Shown: positions 1-7,137, counted from the stretch's first letter. The stretch is 10,802 nucleotides of DNA from an uncultured Novosphingobium sp. (GCA_946886365.1 CAMPIM010000112.1:1-10802), one strand, 5' to 3'. The notes: a model not told the origin generated them from the letters alone. Translations and numbers: made by a program.

Positions 1-2327
1 AGCTCTTCGGTGATGAAGGGCATGAAGGGGTGGAGCATGACGAGGATCTGGTCGAACGCCCAGCCCGCGACAGCCTTTGTCTCCTCATCCATCGAACCCT
101 TGGTGAGTTCGATATACCAGTCGCAAAACTGGTCCCAGACGAAATGATAGATGGCGTTCGCCGCCGCGTCGAAACGCAGTTCGGTCATCGCTGTATCGAT
201 CGCCTGCACCGTCGAAACGGTCTCGGCAATGATCCAGCGGTTGACCGGCGCCTGCGCGGCGGGCGCTTCATGCGTGGCCGACGCCACGACCCCATTTGCC
301 TGCAGGAAGCGCGCGGCGTTCCACAGCTTCGTCGCGAAGTTGCGATATCCCTCGACGCGCTTCTCATCCATCTTCACGTCGCGGCCCTGGCTTTCCATGG
401 CGCTCATGAAGAAACGCAGCGCGTCCGCGCCGAACTTGTCGATCAGGCCCAGCGGATCGACGACATTGCCCTTGGACTTGGACATTTTCTGCCCGTCGGC
501 CGCACGTACCAACCCATGGAGGTAGAGCTTGCGCCACGGCACATCGCCCATGAACTCCATCCCCTGCATCGCCATGCGCGCATCCCAGAAAAACAGGATG
601 TCGAAGCCGGAAATCAACAGGTCGTTGGGATAATGGCGCGACAGCGTCTCGCTTTGCTCCGGCCAGCCCAGCGTACCGAAGGGCCAGAGCGCGGAGGAGA
701 ACCAGGTGTCGAGCACATCAGATTCGCGCACCAGTATCGGCACAGCTCCTAGATCATTCTCGCGGAAGGCTTCTCGAAGTCGCCGCTGGTCCTCAAATGA
801 GTCTACGATTTGAACATGTTCAGGCGTTAGCCCCTCGATGCCATAATAGTCGACAGCCTGCCGCCGAACTTCGTCTTCATCTTGCGCAACAAAAGTATGG
901 TCCAAGCGATTGGGTTCTGCGCCCGTATGGCCGATATGACCATAAACAATCTGACCCGAAGTTGTCTTTGCTGGCCCAAACCACGCCGGAATCCGATGCC
1001 CCCACCAAAGCTGGCGGGAGACGCACCAGGGCTGGATATTCTCCATCCAGTTGAAGAAGGTCTTTTCCCAAGTCTTGGGCACGATCTCGATACGCCCATC
1101 ACGCACGGCCTGCATCGGCGCGACCGCCAGCTTCTCGGCATCGACATACCATTGGTCGGTCAGCCAGGGTTCGATCACCACGCCCGAACGATCACCGAAC
1201 GGCGTCTGGATGGTGCGCGGCTCGAAATCGGCTTCGACCTCCTCGCCGTCCTTGTTCTTCGTGACATGCGGCACCAGCATGCCCAGCGCCTTCATCTCCG
1301 CCACGACCAGTTCGCGGGCGCCATTGACGCCATCGCGCTTGAATCGGTGCAGCCCCAGGAAGCGCTCCGGTATCAATCCATCTGCCGTCTGCACGACATT
1401 GGCGTCGGCATCGAACATGTTGAGCATCTCCGCAGCGCGGAAGCCCGCTCGCTTGCCCACCTCAAAATCGTTGAAGTCATGCCCCGGCGTGATCTTGACC
1501 GCGCCAGACCCCAGTTCCGGGTCAGCATGCTCGTCACCCACCACCTTAAAGCGCCGCCCCGTGATCGGCTGGAGAATATCCTTGCCGATCACGTCCTTGT
1601 AGCGTGGATCGTCAGGATGCACCGCCACAGCCATGTCGGCCAGCATCGTCTCGGGCCGGGTTGTCGCAACGACGATATGATCCGCACCATTGGCCAGCTT
1701 CACGCCGTCCGCCAGCGGATAGCGGAAATGCCAGAAGCCGCCCTTCACTTCCTGCGTCTCGACCTCCAAATCCGAAATCGCGGAGCGGAAACGCGGGTCC
1801 CAGTTCACCAGCCGCTTGTCGCGATAGAGCAGACCGCGCTCGTGGAGTTCCACGAACACCTTGATGACGGCTTTCGAAAAGCCCTTATCCATGGTGAAGC
1901 GCTCGTTGGCCCAGTCCATCGAGCAGCCGAGCCGCCGCAGCTGGCGCGTAATCGCGCCGCCGCTCTCGGCTTTCCACTCCCAGACCTTCTCGAGGAACTG
2001 CTCGCGCGTGTAGTTGGTGCGCTTGTCCTGCCGCGCCTCCATCTGCCGCTCAACGACCATCTGGGTCGCGATGCCCGCATGGTCAGTTCCCACGACCCAC
2101 AGCGCGTCCTTGCCCCGCAGCCGCTCGTACCGGATCACGATGTCCTGAAGCGTGTTATCGAGCGCATGGCCGATATGCAGGCTGCCGGTCACATTCGGCG
2201 GCGGATTGACGATGGTGAAGGGTTCGGCATCCGGCCGTTCAGGACGGAACAGGCCCTTCTGCTCCCAATGAGCATACCAGCGGGATTCGATTTCGGCGGG
2301 GTCGAAGGTCTTGGGCAGTTCGGTCAT
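1..2327 (-). CDS. valS: Valyl-tRNA synthetase, C-terminus cut by window edge
   Basis: Cytoplasmic class I aminoacyl-tRNA synthetase that attaches valine to tRNA-Val and hydrolyses mischarged threonine. About 775 residues are visible from ATG 2327; the anticodon-binding end and C-terminal coiled coil lie beyond the left edge. Visible landmarks: [13 protein letters not shown] with the HIGH box at residues 51-54, the editing-domain motif TTRPET at 222-227, the [11 protein letters not shown] block near 443-453, DTWFSS at 540-545, [11 protein letters not shown], and KMSKS at 614-618. I translated 663-1080 codon by codon and found no stop or frameshift. The stretch between HRIPAWFG and DVLDTWFSS is clearly longer than in E. 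coli ValS and has unusual codons and lower GC (see findings). It is the last visible gene of the minus-strand run after the PopZ-like gene, 108 nt downstream of that gene's stop. The start is followed by the usual [10 protein letters not shown] opening; the Shine-Dalgarno is weak. Confidence 0.97.
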   Translation of the reverse strand, partial: MTELPKTFDPAEIESRWYAHWEQKGLFRPERPDAEPFTIVNPPPNVTGSLHIGHALDNTLQDIVIRYERLRGKDALWVVGTDHAGIATQMVVERQMEARQDKRTNYTREQFLEKVWEWKAESGGAITRQLRRLGCSMDWANERFTMDKGFSKAVIKVFVELHERGLLYRDKRLVNWDPRFRSAISDLEVETQEVKGGFWHFRYPLADGVKLANGADHIVVATTRPETMLADMAVAVHPDDPRYKDVIGKDILQPITGRRFKVVGDEHADPELGSGAVKITPGHDFNDFEVGKRAGFRAAEMLNMFDADANVVQTADGLIPERFLGLHRFKRDGVNGARELVVAEMKALGMLVPHVTKNKDGEEVEADFEPRTIQTPFGDRSGVVIEPWLTDQWYVDAEKLAVAPMQAVRDGRIEIVPKTWEKTFFNWMENIQPWCVSRQLWWGHRIPAWFGPAKTTSGQIVYGHIGHTGAEPNRLDHTFVAQDEDEVRRQAVDYYGIEGLTPEHVQIVDSFEDQRRLREAFRENDLGAVPILVRESDVLDTWFSSALWPFGTLGWPEQSETLSRHYPNDLLISGFDILFFWDARMAMQGMEFMGDVPWRKLYLHGLVRAADGQKMSKSKGNVVDPLGLIDKFGADALRFFMSAMESQGRDVKMDEKRVEGYRNFATKLWNAARFLQANGVVASATHEAPAAQAPVNRWIIAETVSTVQAIDTAMTELRFDAAANAIYHFVWDQFCDWYIELTKGSMDEETKAVAGWAFDQILVMLHPFMPFITEE

Positions 2328-2435
2328 GGAAAGGCGCCTTAAAGCCCCTTCCCTGACCATTCCAGCGCTTTTACCGCCTTGCAGGCGTCAACCGAGCCAA
2401 TGCGCGATAAGTTGGAACGCGGAGAGCCAGCCAGA

Positions 2436-2912
2436 TCAGCGGCCAGTGATGCGAGCGATTTCCTTTGCCACCATGTCTTCCACCAGTGCGGGAAGGCGTG
2501 CATCCAGCCATTCCTTCAACATCGGCTTCAACATGGACCGCACCAGACCGTCCAGCGTGTTATCCTCGCCGTCCTTGGGCGTTACCAGCATGGACGAAAG
2601 CGCCGAAAGCGAATGCCGCGCGGCCACTTCGCTTTCAACCGAGAGGATTGAGCTTTCCTCAACCGGCGCTTCGACCTGCGTTGCACGGCCAGTCTTGTGG
2701 GCAGGCATCGGCTCCTCCGCTCCAACCTCGTCAGTCAGTTCCAGCACTTCCTCGACCGCAGGGTCGGCGGGTTCGGCGGCCTGTTTGGGTGCGGCATCGG
2801 ATTTGCCCCGGCGCGACACCGCCTGCGCAGCCTCCTCGCCTTCCTCTGCAATGATGCGCTTGATGGACGAAAGAATGTCCTCCATCGAGGGTTCCTTGCT
2901 CATGTCGCCCAT
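2436..2912 (-). CDS. popZ: PopZ-like polar organising protein (DUF2497 family)
   Basis: 158-residue protein of the DUF2497/PopZ family. In Caulobacter, PopZ self-assembles at the cell pole, anchors the parS/ParB centromere and recruits cell-cycle regulators. The architecture matches: a conserved N-terminal helix (EPSMEDILSSIKRIIAEEG, residues 7-25), an acidic Pro/Glu/Ala-rich disordered middle (about 26-95), and a conserved C-terminal helical oligomerisation region (LDGLVRSMLKPMLKEWLDAR and on to the end). It is slightly shorter than Caulobacter PopZ, mainly in the linker. Two in-frame ATGs exist (residues 1 and 4); the first is preferred because AGGGG at 2919-2923 sits 6 nt upstream. It lies 18 nt downstream of tolC and is very probably cotranscribed with it. 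The family assignment is firm; the PopZ role in this organism is inferred from the family. Confidence 0.88.
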   Translation of the reverse strand: MGDMSKEPSMEDILSSIKRIIAEEGEEAAQAVSRRGKSDAAPKQAAEPADPAVEEVLELTDEVGAEEPMPAHKTGRATQVEAPVEESSILSVESEVAARHSLSALSSMLVTPKDGEDNTLDGLVRSMLKPMLKEWLDARLPALVEDMVAKEIARITGR

Positions 2913-2930
2913 GAATAACCCCTGTTAACT

Positions 2931-4391
2931 TTAAGGTTGTTGCGCCAAACCAGCAGGGACATTGGCATTTTGTGCAGGCGTGTCAACGGTTCTGGTCGCT
3001 TCCGGCTTGGGTGCGGGACCGAAATCCCAATCGAACCACTTGCCCTTGACCCGATCATAATTAACCATGGGATCATAGAGCGTGCCTGCTTCCAGGCTGA
3101 GGTCGTCCGCTTCCGCATGGCCCATCGCGGCCAGCAGACTGAAGCCCGCGACATAGGCGTTACGGCGAGCAGACACCAACTGCACCTTGGCGTTGAGCGC
3201 TTCCTGTTCCGCATTCAATATGTCCAGGATGGTGCGGCTACCGACAGAATTTTCCGCGCGCACCCCTTCAAGCGACAGATTGGCCGCCTCGACCGCCTTC
3301 TGGTTGGATTCGATGCTTTGCAGCGATGCCTGCCAGCTCGCATAGGCTGATCGCGTTTGAGCGATGACGCCACGCTCAACCTCAATCTCCTGCTCCATCG
3401 CCCGCGATTCGAGCGCCTGGTTCTGGCGCACCTGCGCGCCGGGCCGGCCGCCCTGATAAAGCGGAAGGCGCAACGTCGCTCCCGCAACCACCTGCTTGTT
3501 CAGCTGCGACGGATCGGTCGGGTCATCAAGTGATCCCAGATAATGGGTATAACTGCCCTGCGCGAAACCGGACAGCGTCGGGAGGACGCCTGCCTTCGCC
3601 ACCCGCACGTCATAACGAGCAGCTTCACGCGCTTTTTTCGCGGCGACAAGGTCAGGATTGTCGGCAAGCGCCACCTGCACCGCCGTTTCCGGGGTGGCGG
3701 GAAGGCCGGGAAGCGGCGGCGGCGGCTGCAAATCATCCGGCGTGGCGCCAACCAGGGCGATGTAATTTTCGCGGCTGGCGATCAGGTTCGCCTGCGCCGT
3801 CTGCAAGTTGGATCGGGCCAGCGCGAGCCGCGATTCGGACTGGGCGACGTCCGTGCGCGTCAGATCGCCCACTTCGAATCGGTCGTTCGTTGCCTGCAAA
3901 TTGACGCCGAGCGCGCTGACATTAGCCAGATTGAGCGACACGACCGCGCTGTCGCGGATAACGTCCATATAGGCGGCGACAACCTGGGAGAAGATCGATG
4001 CCTCGGTCCCGCGCAGATTGGCCTGCCCCGCCTGCACGCGCACCTGGGCCGCCTTCACCCCGTTACGCACTGCGCCGCCCTGATAAATTGGGACGTTCAC
4101 CGTAGCGGTGCCGACGAGCGAACGATCAGGCGCGAGGAAGGACCGCGCGGGCTTTACCAGCAACTCCTGATATTCGGTGGTGGTGCCAATATTGGGCCGC
4201 CCATCCGCCTTGCGGATCGGCACATTCTCATCCGTCGCCCGTTGCTGCGCCCGGGTGCCGGTGAGCGTGGGGTTGGAACGGTAAGCCTTTGCCAGGGCGC
4301 CCTGCAGGGTTTCGGCCTGCGCGATCCCAGCGTTGAGGAGCAGCAGAGCCGTGGCGGCCGAGTGCCGAAGAAACACCTGCTTTGCCGTCAT
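2931..4391 (-). CDS. tolC: TolC-family outer-membrane channel protein
   Basis: 486-residue TolC/OEP-family protein, the trimeric outer-membrane exit duct for type I secretion and RND or MFS efflux systems. The N-terminus is a Sec signal peptide: a basic start, hydrophobic core LLLLNAGIA and an AQA|ET cleavage site after residue 26. The mature part shows the two-fold OEP repeat (roughly 27-230 and 240-430) with typical landmarks ALAKAYRSNPTL, VNVPIYQGGAVR, DRFEVGDLTRTDVAQSESRL and a second copy LRLPLYQGGRPGAQVRQ, then VGSRTILDILNAEQEALNAK. The tail after about 455 is Pro/Ala-rich and likely flexible in the periplasm. Start ATG 4391 has a run of seven G two nt upstream acting as a Shine-Dalgarno. 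It begins 15 nt after the pcm-like stop and ends 18 nt before popZ, so one transcript is likely. No dedicated ABC or RND partner is in the window, so it is probably the general housekeeping channel. Confidence 0.95.
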   Translation of the reverse strand: MTAKQVFLRHSAATALLLLNAGIAQAETLQGALAKAYRSNPTLTGTRAQQRATDENVPIRKADGRPNIGTTTEYQELLVKPARSFLAPDRSLVGTATVNVPIYQGGAVRNGVKAAQVRVQAGQANLRGTEASIFSQVVAAYMDVIRDSAVVSLNLANVSALGVNLQATNDRFEVGDLTRTDVAQSESRLALARSNLQTAQANLIASRENYIALVGATPDDLQPPPPLPGLPATPETAVQVALADNPDLVAAKKAREAARYDVRVAKAGVLPTLSGFAQGSYTHYLGSLDDPTDPSQLNKQVVAGATLRLPLYQGGRPGAQVRQNQALESRAMEQEIEVERGVIAQTRSAYASWQASLQSIESNQKAVEAANLSLEGVRAENSVGSRTILDILNAEQEALNAKVQLVSARRNAYVAGFSLLAAMGHAEADDLSLEAGTLYDPMVNYDRVKGKWFDWDFGPAPKPEATRTVDTPAQNANVPAGLAQQP

Positions 4392-4406
4392 GACCCCCCC
4401 AGCCGG

Positions 4407-5039
4407 TTAAAAGACGAAACGCTCCGGCGCCGCAAAACCGGGCAGGATGACCATCTCAAGGTCGGTCAGGCTGACAAGACCCAGAATACCGGAAACCACC
4501 CGCCCGCTGCACAGGCGTGTAACGCCGCGCTCGACAAGACCGGTCACCACACGCGCACCATCGGCAAGCTGCCCGACAAGCGTCGCGGGCACTTCCTGCA
4601 CCGCCCCATCAATGAAAAGTATGTCATAAGGTGCGCCCTGCGGATAGCCCGCTTCCAACGGGCCGCGCATGACCGTGGCGCCATTGCCTAACAATTGCGG
4701 ACCATCCTCAGTCTCGACTGCCGTCACCTGGGCGCCAAGAGCGGCCAGAAGTGCCGCGCTATATCCCGTGGCCGCGCCGATGAGCAGAACGCGATCACCC
4801 TCTTCCACCTGCGCTTCCTTGAGCAGCCGTCCGGTGGCCAGCGGCGGATTGAGCGCACGGCCGGAAGAAAGCGGAATCGAACGATCAACATAGGCCATGG
4901 CGCGCCGTTCAGCAGGCACGAAATCTTCCCGCGGCACGCGCGCCATCACCGCGATCACCCGTGGGTCATCGACATCGCTGGTGCGAAGCTGGCTTTCGAC
5001 CATGGCGGCCCGCATCGATGAAAAATTCTGCTCGGTCAC
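4407..5039 (-). CDS. Divergent protein-L-isoaspartate O-methyltransferase family protein
   Basis: 210-residue cytosolic SAM-dependent methyltransferase of the Pcm/PCMT family, which repairs isoaspartyl residues in aged proteins by methylation. Family marks are the N-terminal MVESQLRTSDVDDPRVIAVM, PREDFVPAERRAMAYVD (36-52) and the SAM-binding glycine loop VLLIGAATGYSAA (84-96). The C-terminus LPGFAAPERFVF is, from memory, the ending of the subfamily found beside tolC in alphaproteobacteria. Where classical Pcm has a conserved Ser/Thr-containing segment before the SAM domain, this protein has ALNPPLATG (62-70), and the segment after the second strand (VETEDGPQLLGNGATV) is short. The true substrate is therefore uncertain. 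The open frame extends to ATG 5078, but GTG 5039 is preferred: GAGG at 5047-5050 is 7 nt upstream, and the longer start would lie inside the upstream dyad. First gene of the pcm-like/tolC/popZ run. Confidence 0.85.
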   Translation of the reverse strand: MTEQNFSSMRAAMVESQLRTSDVDDPRVIAVMARVPREDFVPAERRAMAYVDRSIPLSSGRALNPPLATGRLLKEAQVEEGDRVLLIGAATGYSAALLAALGAQVTAVETEDGPQLLGNGATVMRGPLEAGYPQGAPYDILFIDGAVQEVPATLVGQLADGARVVTGLVERGVTRLCSGRVVSGILGLVSLTDLEMVILPGFAAPERFVF

Positions 5040-5046
5040 GATACTA

Positions 5047-5050
5047 CCTC
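5047..5050 (-). promoter_or_regulatory. Ribosome binding site that fixes the GTG start of the pcm-like gene
   Basis: GAGG on the minus strand, 7 nt from GTG 5039. The alternative upstream ATG (5078) has no comparable site and falls within an inverted repeat, so the shorter GTG-initiated protein is the better call. Confidence 0.6.
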
Positions 5051-5061
5051 GATTGGCATAA

Positions 5062-5083
5062 CTGTATTGGTATAGCAATACAG
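5062..5083 (-). promoter_or_regulatory. Perfect inverted repeat upstream of the pcm-like/tolC/popZ operon (candidate operator)
   Basis: Arms CTGTATTG (5062-5069) and CAATACAG (5076-5083) are perfectly complementary around a 6-nt spacer, GTATAG. The dyad starts 23 nt upstream of the GTG start. On the minus strand TATTGC and TATACC inside it could serve as a -10 box, but no convincing -35 pairs with them. A partly similar string, ATTGGCATAAC, lies just downstream (5052-5062) and resembles ATTGGTATAGC of the dyad. The size and placement suit a dimeric repressor such as a MarR- or TetR-type protein; no regulator gene is present nearby. A transcribed hairpin is the alternative reading. Confidence 0.5.
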
Positions 5084-5183
5084 CGCTGACATTACCGGAA
5101 CGTCTAGATCACGCGACAAGCAACGCCAAGCGGCTTTCCACGCCCGTGAGCGATAATCTTGGGATCGGTCAACATGGCCGCGC

Positions 5184-5212
5184 TTGACTTTGCATCAAAA
5201 GCCGCACATTTG
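5184..5212 (+). promoter_or_regulatory. Likely promoter of tRNA-Cys
   Basis: TTGACT at 5184-5189 is a good -35 box. A 17-nt spacer leads to CATTTG (5207-5212), a poor -10. The inferred start would be about 8-10 nt before the tRNA, with a GC-rich discriminator (GGCCACCC), as is common for stable-RNA genes. Only the -35 is convincing. Confidence 0.4.
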
Positions 5213-5216
5213 CGGC
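5197..5216 (-). terminator. Candidate intrinsic terminator on the minus strand, beyond tRNA-Cys
   Basis: Read on the minus strand, GCCGCA-AATG-TGCGGC forms a perfect 6-bp, GC-rich stem with a 4-nt loop, followed by TTTTG. It lies downstream of the TSUP gene (stop at 5311) with the tRNA-Cys gene in between, so it would end the TSUP transcript and shield the pcm-like operon. The T-run is only four bases, so termination strength is uncertain. On the plus strand the same hairpin overlaps the proposed tRNA -10 region. Confidence 0.45.
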
Positions 5217-5228
5217 CACCCACGCCGA

Positions 5229-5302
5229 GGCCCGATGGCGGAGTGGTTACGCAGAGGACTGCAAATCCTTGCACGCCGGTTCGATTCCGGCTCGGGCCTC
5301 CA
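5229..5302 (+). tRNA. tRNA-Cys, anticodon GCA, CCA encoded
   Basis: 74-nt cloverleaf. The acceptor stem is GGCCCGA (5229-5235) paired with TCGGGCC (5292-5298), then discriminator T (U73, a cysteine identity element) and encoded CCA. The D arm is GCGGAGTGGTTACGC. The anticodon stem GAGGA/TCCTT closes the 7-nt loop CTGCAAA with anticodon GCA. The T arm is GCCGG-TTCGATT-CCGGC. All stems pair well and no intron is seen. The gene is 8 bp from the stop of the convergent TSUP gene. Confidence 0.97.
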
Positions 5303-5310
5303 AAGCTGCC

Positions 5311-6105
5311 TCATCCCGCGATAAGGCGCCAGCCCACCAGAACCAGGATGATCGCCAGCAACGGCTGAAGCACGCGATCCGATGCGCGCGTCGCCAGCAG
5401 CGATCCGATGATGATGCCCGGGATTGATCCGATCAGCAGGTTGGCGAGCAGCATGCCGTTCACATTGCCGATCCACAAATGGCCAAGCCCGGCGATCAGG
5501 GTAAGCGGCACGGCGTGGACAATATCAGTCGCCACCAACCGTTGCAGCCGCATGCGGAGGGGATAGAGCGCAAGGAGCAAGGTCGCGCCGATCGCCCCCG
5601 CACCCACGGACGTCAATGTTACCATCGCCCCTAGCAGCGCACCCGCGGCAACCGTCAGCGGAGGCTGCCAACGCGTAAAGCGGTCGGCGGTGCCAACGCG
5701 ACGAGCCAAGGCCCAGCGATGGAATCGCCCGCGTAGGAGGGTTGCGATCGCCGTGACGACCAAGACGCCACCCAGCGCGCTAGTGACAATGCCGCTCTTT
5801 ATCTGCTGCATATGCGTCTGGGAAAGGATCAACAGCGTTATCAGCGCCGCTGGAAGGCTCCCCAAACACAGGCGCTTCACCACCTGATAATCCGGGCCGC
5901 CATCTGGCCCGCCGTGACGGTGATGGATCGCACCGCCCACTGACTTGGTGATGGCCGCGAACCAGAGGTCGGTGCCGACCGCCGTCGCCGGTGCGACGCC
6001 GAACAGCAGGATGAGGATTGGCGCCATCAGCGACCCTCCGCCAACACCCGTCATTCCGACCATGATTCCGACGAACAGGCCCGCTATTCCATGCAGCCAG
6101 TCCAT
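5311..6105 (-). CDS. TSUP-family (TauE/SafE) membrane transporter
   Basis: 264-residue polytopic inner-membrane protein of the TSUP family (formerly DUF81), whose members move sulfite, sulfoacetate, taurine-related or other small organic anions; the substrate here cannot be told from sequence. It shows the family N-terminus MDWLHGIAGLFVGIMVGMTGVGGGSLMAPILIL with the Gly-rich TGVGGGS loop (residues about 18-24), then GVAPATAVGTDLWFAAITKSVGGAIHHRHG. The second half repeats the pattern (AMVTLTSVGAGAIGATLLLALYP), giving about eight hydrophobic segments. The open frame reaches back to ATG 6243, but the extra 46 residues are Arg-rich, non-membrane and unlike the family. ATG 6105 is chosen, with seven G three nt upstream as a Shine-Dalgarno. 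It is divergent from the GST gene and convergent with tRNA-Cys at an 8-bp gap. Confidence 0.9.
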   Translation of the reverse strand: MDWLHGIAGLFVGIMVGMTGVGGGSLMAPILILLFGVAPATAVGTDLWFAAITKSVGGAIHHRHGGPDGGPDYQVVKRLCLGSLPAALITLLILSQTHMQQIKSGIVTSALGGVLVVTAIATLLRGRFHRWALARRVGTADRFTRWQPPLTVAAGALLGAMVTLTSVGAGAIGATLLLALYPLRMRLQRLVATDIVHAVPLTLIAGLGHLWIGNVNGMLLANLLIGSIPGIIIGSLLATRASDRVLQPLLAIILVLVGWRLIAG

Positions 6106-6118
6106 AATCCCCCCCACT

Positions 6119-6210
6119 CGGCGTTCAGTTCGCCGTTGCGCCATACGACGACGCCCATGATGCCGCCAAGCCCCGCACAAAGTATTTTCTACCAAAATAA
6201 TATAGAAAGT
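6119..6210. promoter_or_regulatory. Divergent promoter region between TSUP transporter and GST
   Basis: The 167-bp gap holds an AT-rich island (about 6180-6210) in otherwise GC-rich DNA, containing TTTCTA (6186-6191) and TAGAAA (6203-6208), a 6-bp inverted repeat with an 11-nt spacer. TATAGA toward the GST and TATATT toward the transporter are possible -10 boxes. Nearer the transporter start, CGGCG (6119-6123) and CGCCG (6131-6135) form a 5-bp stem around TTCAGTT. No -35/-10 pair is strong enough to assign individually. Confidence 0.35.
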
Positions 6211-6272
6211 GACTCGAATGCGCCATCCGGTTGCTCTCGACACCCCTTCCTTCGCCCGTCTAAAGAAGGGCG

Positions 6273-6947
6273 ATGATGAAGCTATTCATAGGCAACAAGG
6301 CATATTCCAGCTGGTCTCTGCGCGGCTGGCTCGCCTGCAAGCTCAGCGGGTTGCCGTTCGAGGAAGTCGTAGTCCCGCTTTATGATGAAGCCTGGGAAAG
6401 AAGGCGCGAAGGGGATGAATTCGCCCCTTCTTCAGGCAAGGTGCCCATATTGTGGGACGGCGACGACACCGTTGTCTGGGACAGCCTGGCGATCATCGAA
6501 TATCTGAATGAGAAGGCTGGCGGCGACAAATTCTGGCCCACCGACACGGCGGCGCGGGCGATGGCCCGGTCAATGGCGGCGGAGATGCATTCCAGCTTCG
6601 CGGCACTGCGCCGCGAGCACAGCATGAACATCCGCCAGATTTACGACGCCGTGCCGCCCTCTGAGGCTGTCGCGCAGGACATCGCCCGTATCATGCAGCT
6701 ATGGGCACAGGCCCGGGCTCGTTATGGCGGCGTGGGCGATTTCCTGTTCGGCGAATTTGGCGCGGTGGACGTGATGTTCGCCCCGGTCGTGACGCGCTTC
6801 ATAACCTATCAGCTGCCCGTCGCACGCTTTGCCGAAGCCTATATGCAGGCGGTCGTCAATCATCCCTGGATGCAGGAATGGATCGGCGGCGCACAAGCCG
6901 AGGAATGGGTGATCGACCGATTCGAGGCGCCGCCGGTTTCGAATTGA
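6273..6947 (+). CDS. Glutathione S-transferase family protein
   Basis: 224-residue cytosolic GST. The N-terminal thioredoxin-fold domain (about 3-80) starts KLFIGNKAYSSWSLRGWLA, with Ser12/Ser13 in the usual position of the catalytic serine that activates glutathione. The G-site follows as GKVPILW and DSLAIIEYLNE, with the cis-Pro after Val. The all-helical C-terminal domain includes FLFGEFGAVDVMFAPVVTRF, the conserved N-capping box region (GxxSxxD type, here GEFGAVDVMFAPV). Length is typical. Two adjacent ATGs exist (6273, 6276); AAGAAGGG at 6263-6270 is suitably placed for either. GSTs of this group conjugate or isomerise electrophiles, but the substrate cannot be predicted. It stands alone on the plus strand, divergent from the TSUP gene and followed by a REP-like pair. 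Confidence 0.92.
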   Translation: MMKLFIGNKAYSSWSLRGWLACKLSGLPFEEVVVPLYDEAWERRREGDEFAPSSGKVPILWDGDDTVVWDSLAIIEYLNEKAGGDKFWPTDTAARAMARSMAAEMHSSFAALRREHSMNIRQIYDAVPPSEAVAQDIARIMQLWAQARARYGGVGDFLFGEFGAVDVMFAPVVTRFITYQLPVARFAEAYMQAVVNHPWMQEWIGGAQAEEWVIDRFEAPPVSN

Positions 6948-6970
6948 GGTTGCGGCGGACCCTTCCTAAA

Positions 6971-7103
6971 TCCTCCCTGCGCGAAGCGTGGGGAGGGGGA
7001 CCAGCCGAAGGCTGGTGGAGGGGAAAATGCGCGGCGTCAGTCCATTTCACCTCCACCATCGGCTACGCCGACGGTCCCCCTGCCCATCTACCGATGGGGA
7101 GGA
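6971..7103. repeat. Inverted pair of REP-like palindromic units (BIME-like)
   Basis: Two related units in opposite orientation, 6971-7023 and 7048-7103, separated by about 24 bp. Each has the plan TCCTCCC, hairpin, GGGnAGGGGGACC, hairpin, GGTGGAGG. Left unit: CCTCCC...GGGAGG, then ACCAGCC-GAA-GGCTGGT (7000-7016). Right unit, as its reverse complement, carries CCCATC-GGTA-GATGGG and an imperfect ACCGTCGGC...GCCGATGGT stem. The stems differ in sequence between the units while pairing is kept. This looks like the intergenic palindromes scattered in many alphaproteobacterial genomes. It lies between convergent GST and ndk, where it may also act as a transcription barrier. Confidence 0.75.
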
Positions 7104-7137
7104 CTTCAATGTCCGCAATCCAACCAAATCCGATCAC

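Noticed and set aside
30..752. Plus-strand 240-codon open frame at the left edge
   Set aside because: Antisense to the KMSKS and anticodon-side region of valS; composition is that of a shadow.
882..2342. Plus-strand 486-codon open frame opposite valS
   Set aside because: His/Arg/Leu-rich product with no recognisable domain, exactly antisense to highly conserved ValS blocks; a typical GC-rich antisense shadow.
2328..2435. Separate valS promoter with TTGACG as -35
   Set aside because: TTGACG exists on the minus strand, but no acceptable -10 lies at 16-18 nt, so no call was made; read-through from popZ is as likely.
3543..4691. Plus-strand 382-codon open frame opposite tolC and the pcm-like gene
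   Set aside because: It spans the junction of two clear minus-strand genes, is Arg/His/Gly-rich and has no family features.
5159..5368. Small plus-strand open frame of 69 codons over tRNA-Cys
   Set aside because: It runs straight through the complete tRNA cloverleaf and into the TSUP gene; no coding signal.
6106..6243. N-terminal extension of the TSUP protein to ATG 6243
   Set aside because: The 46 extra residues are Arg-rich and not membrane-like, cross the AT-rich promoter region, and ATG 6105 begins the known family N-terminus.
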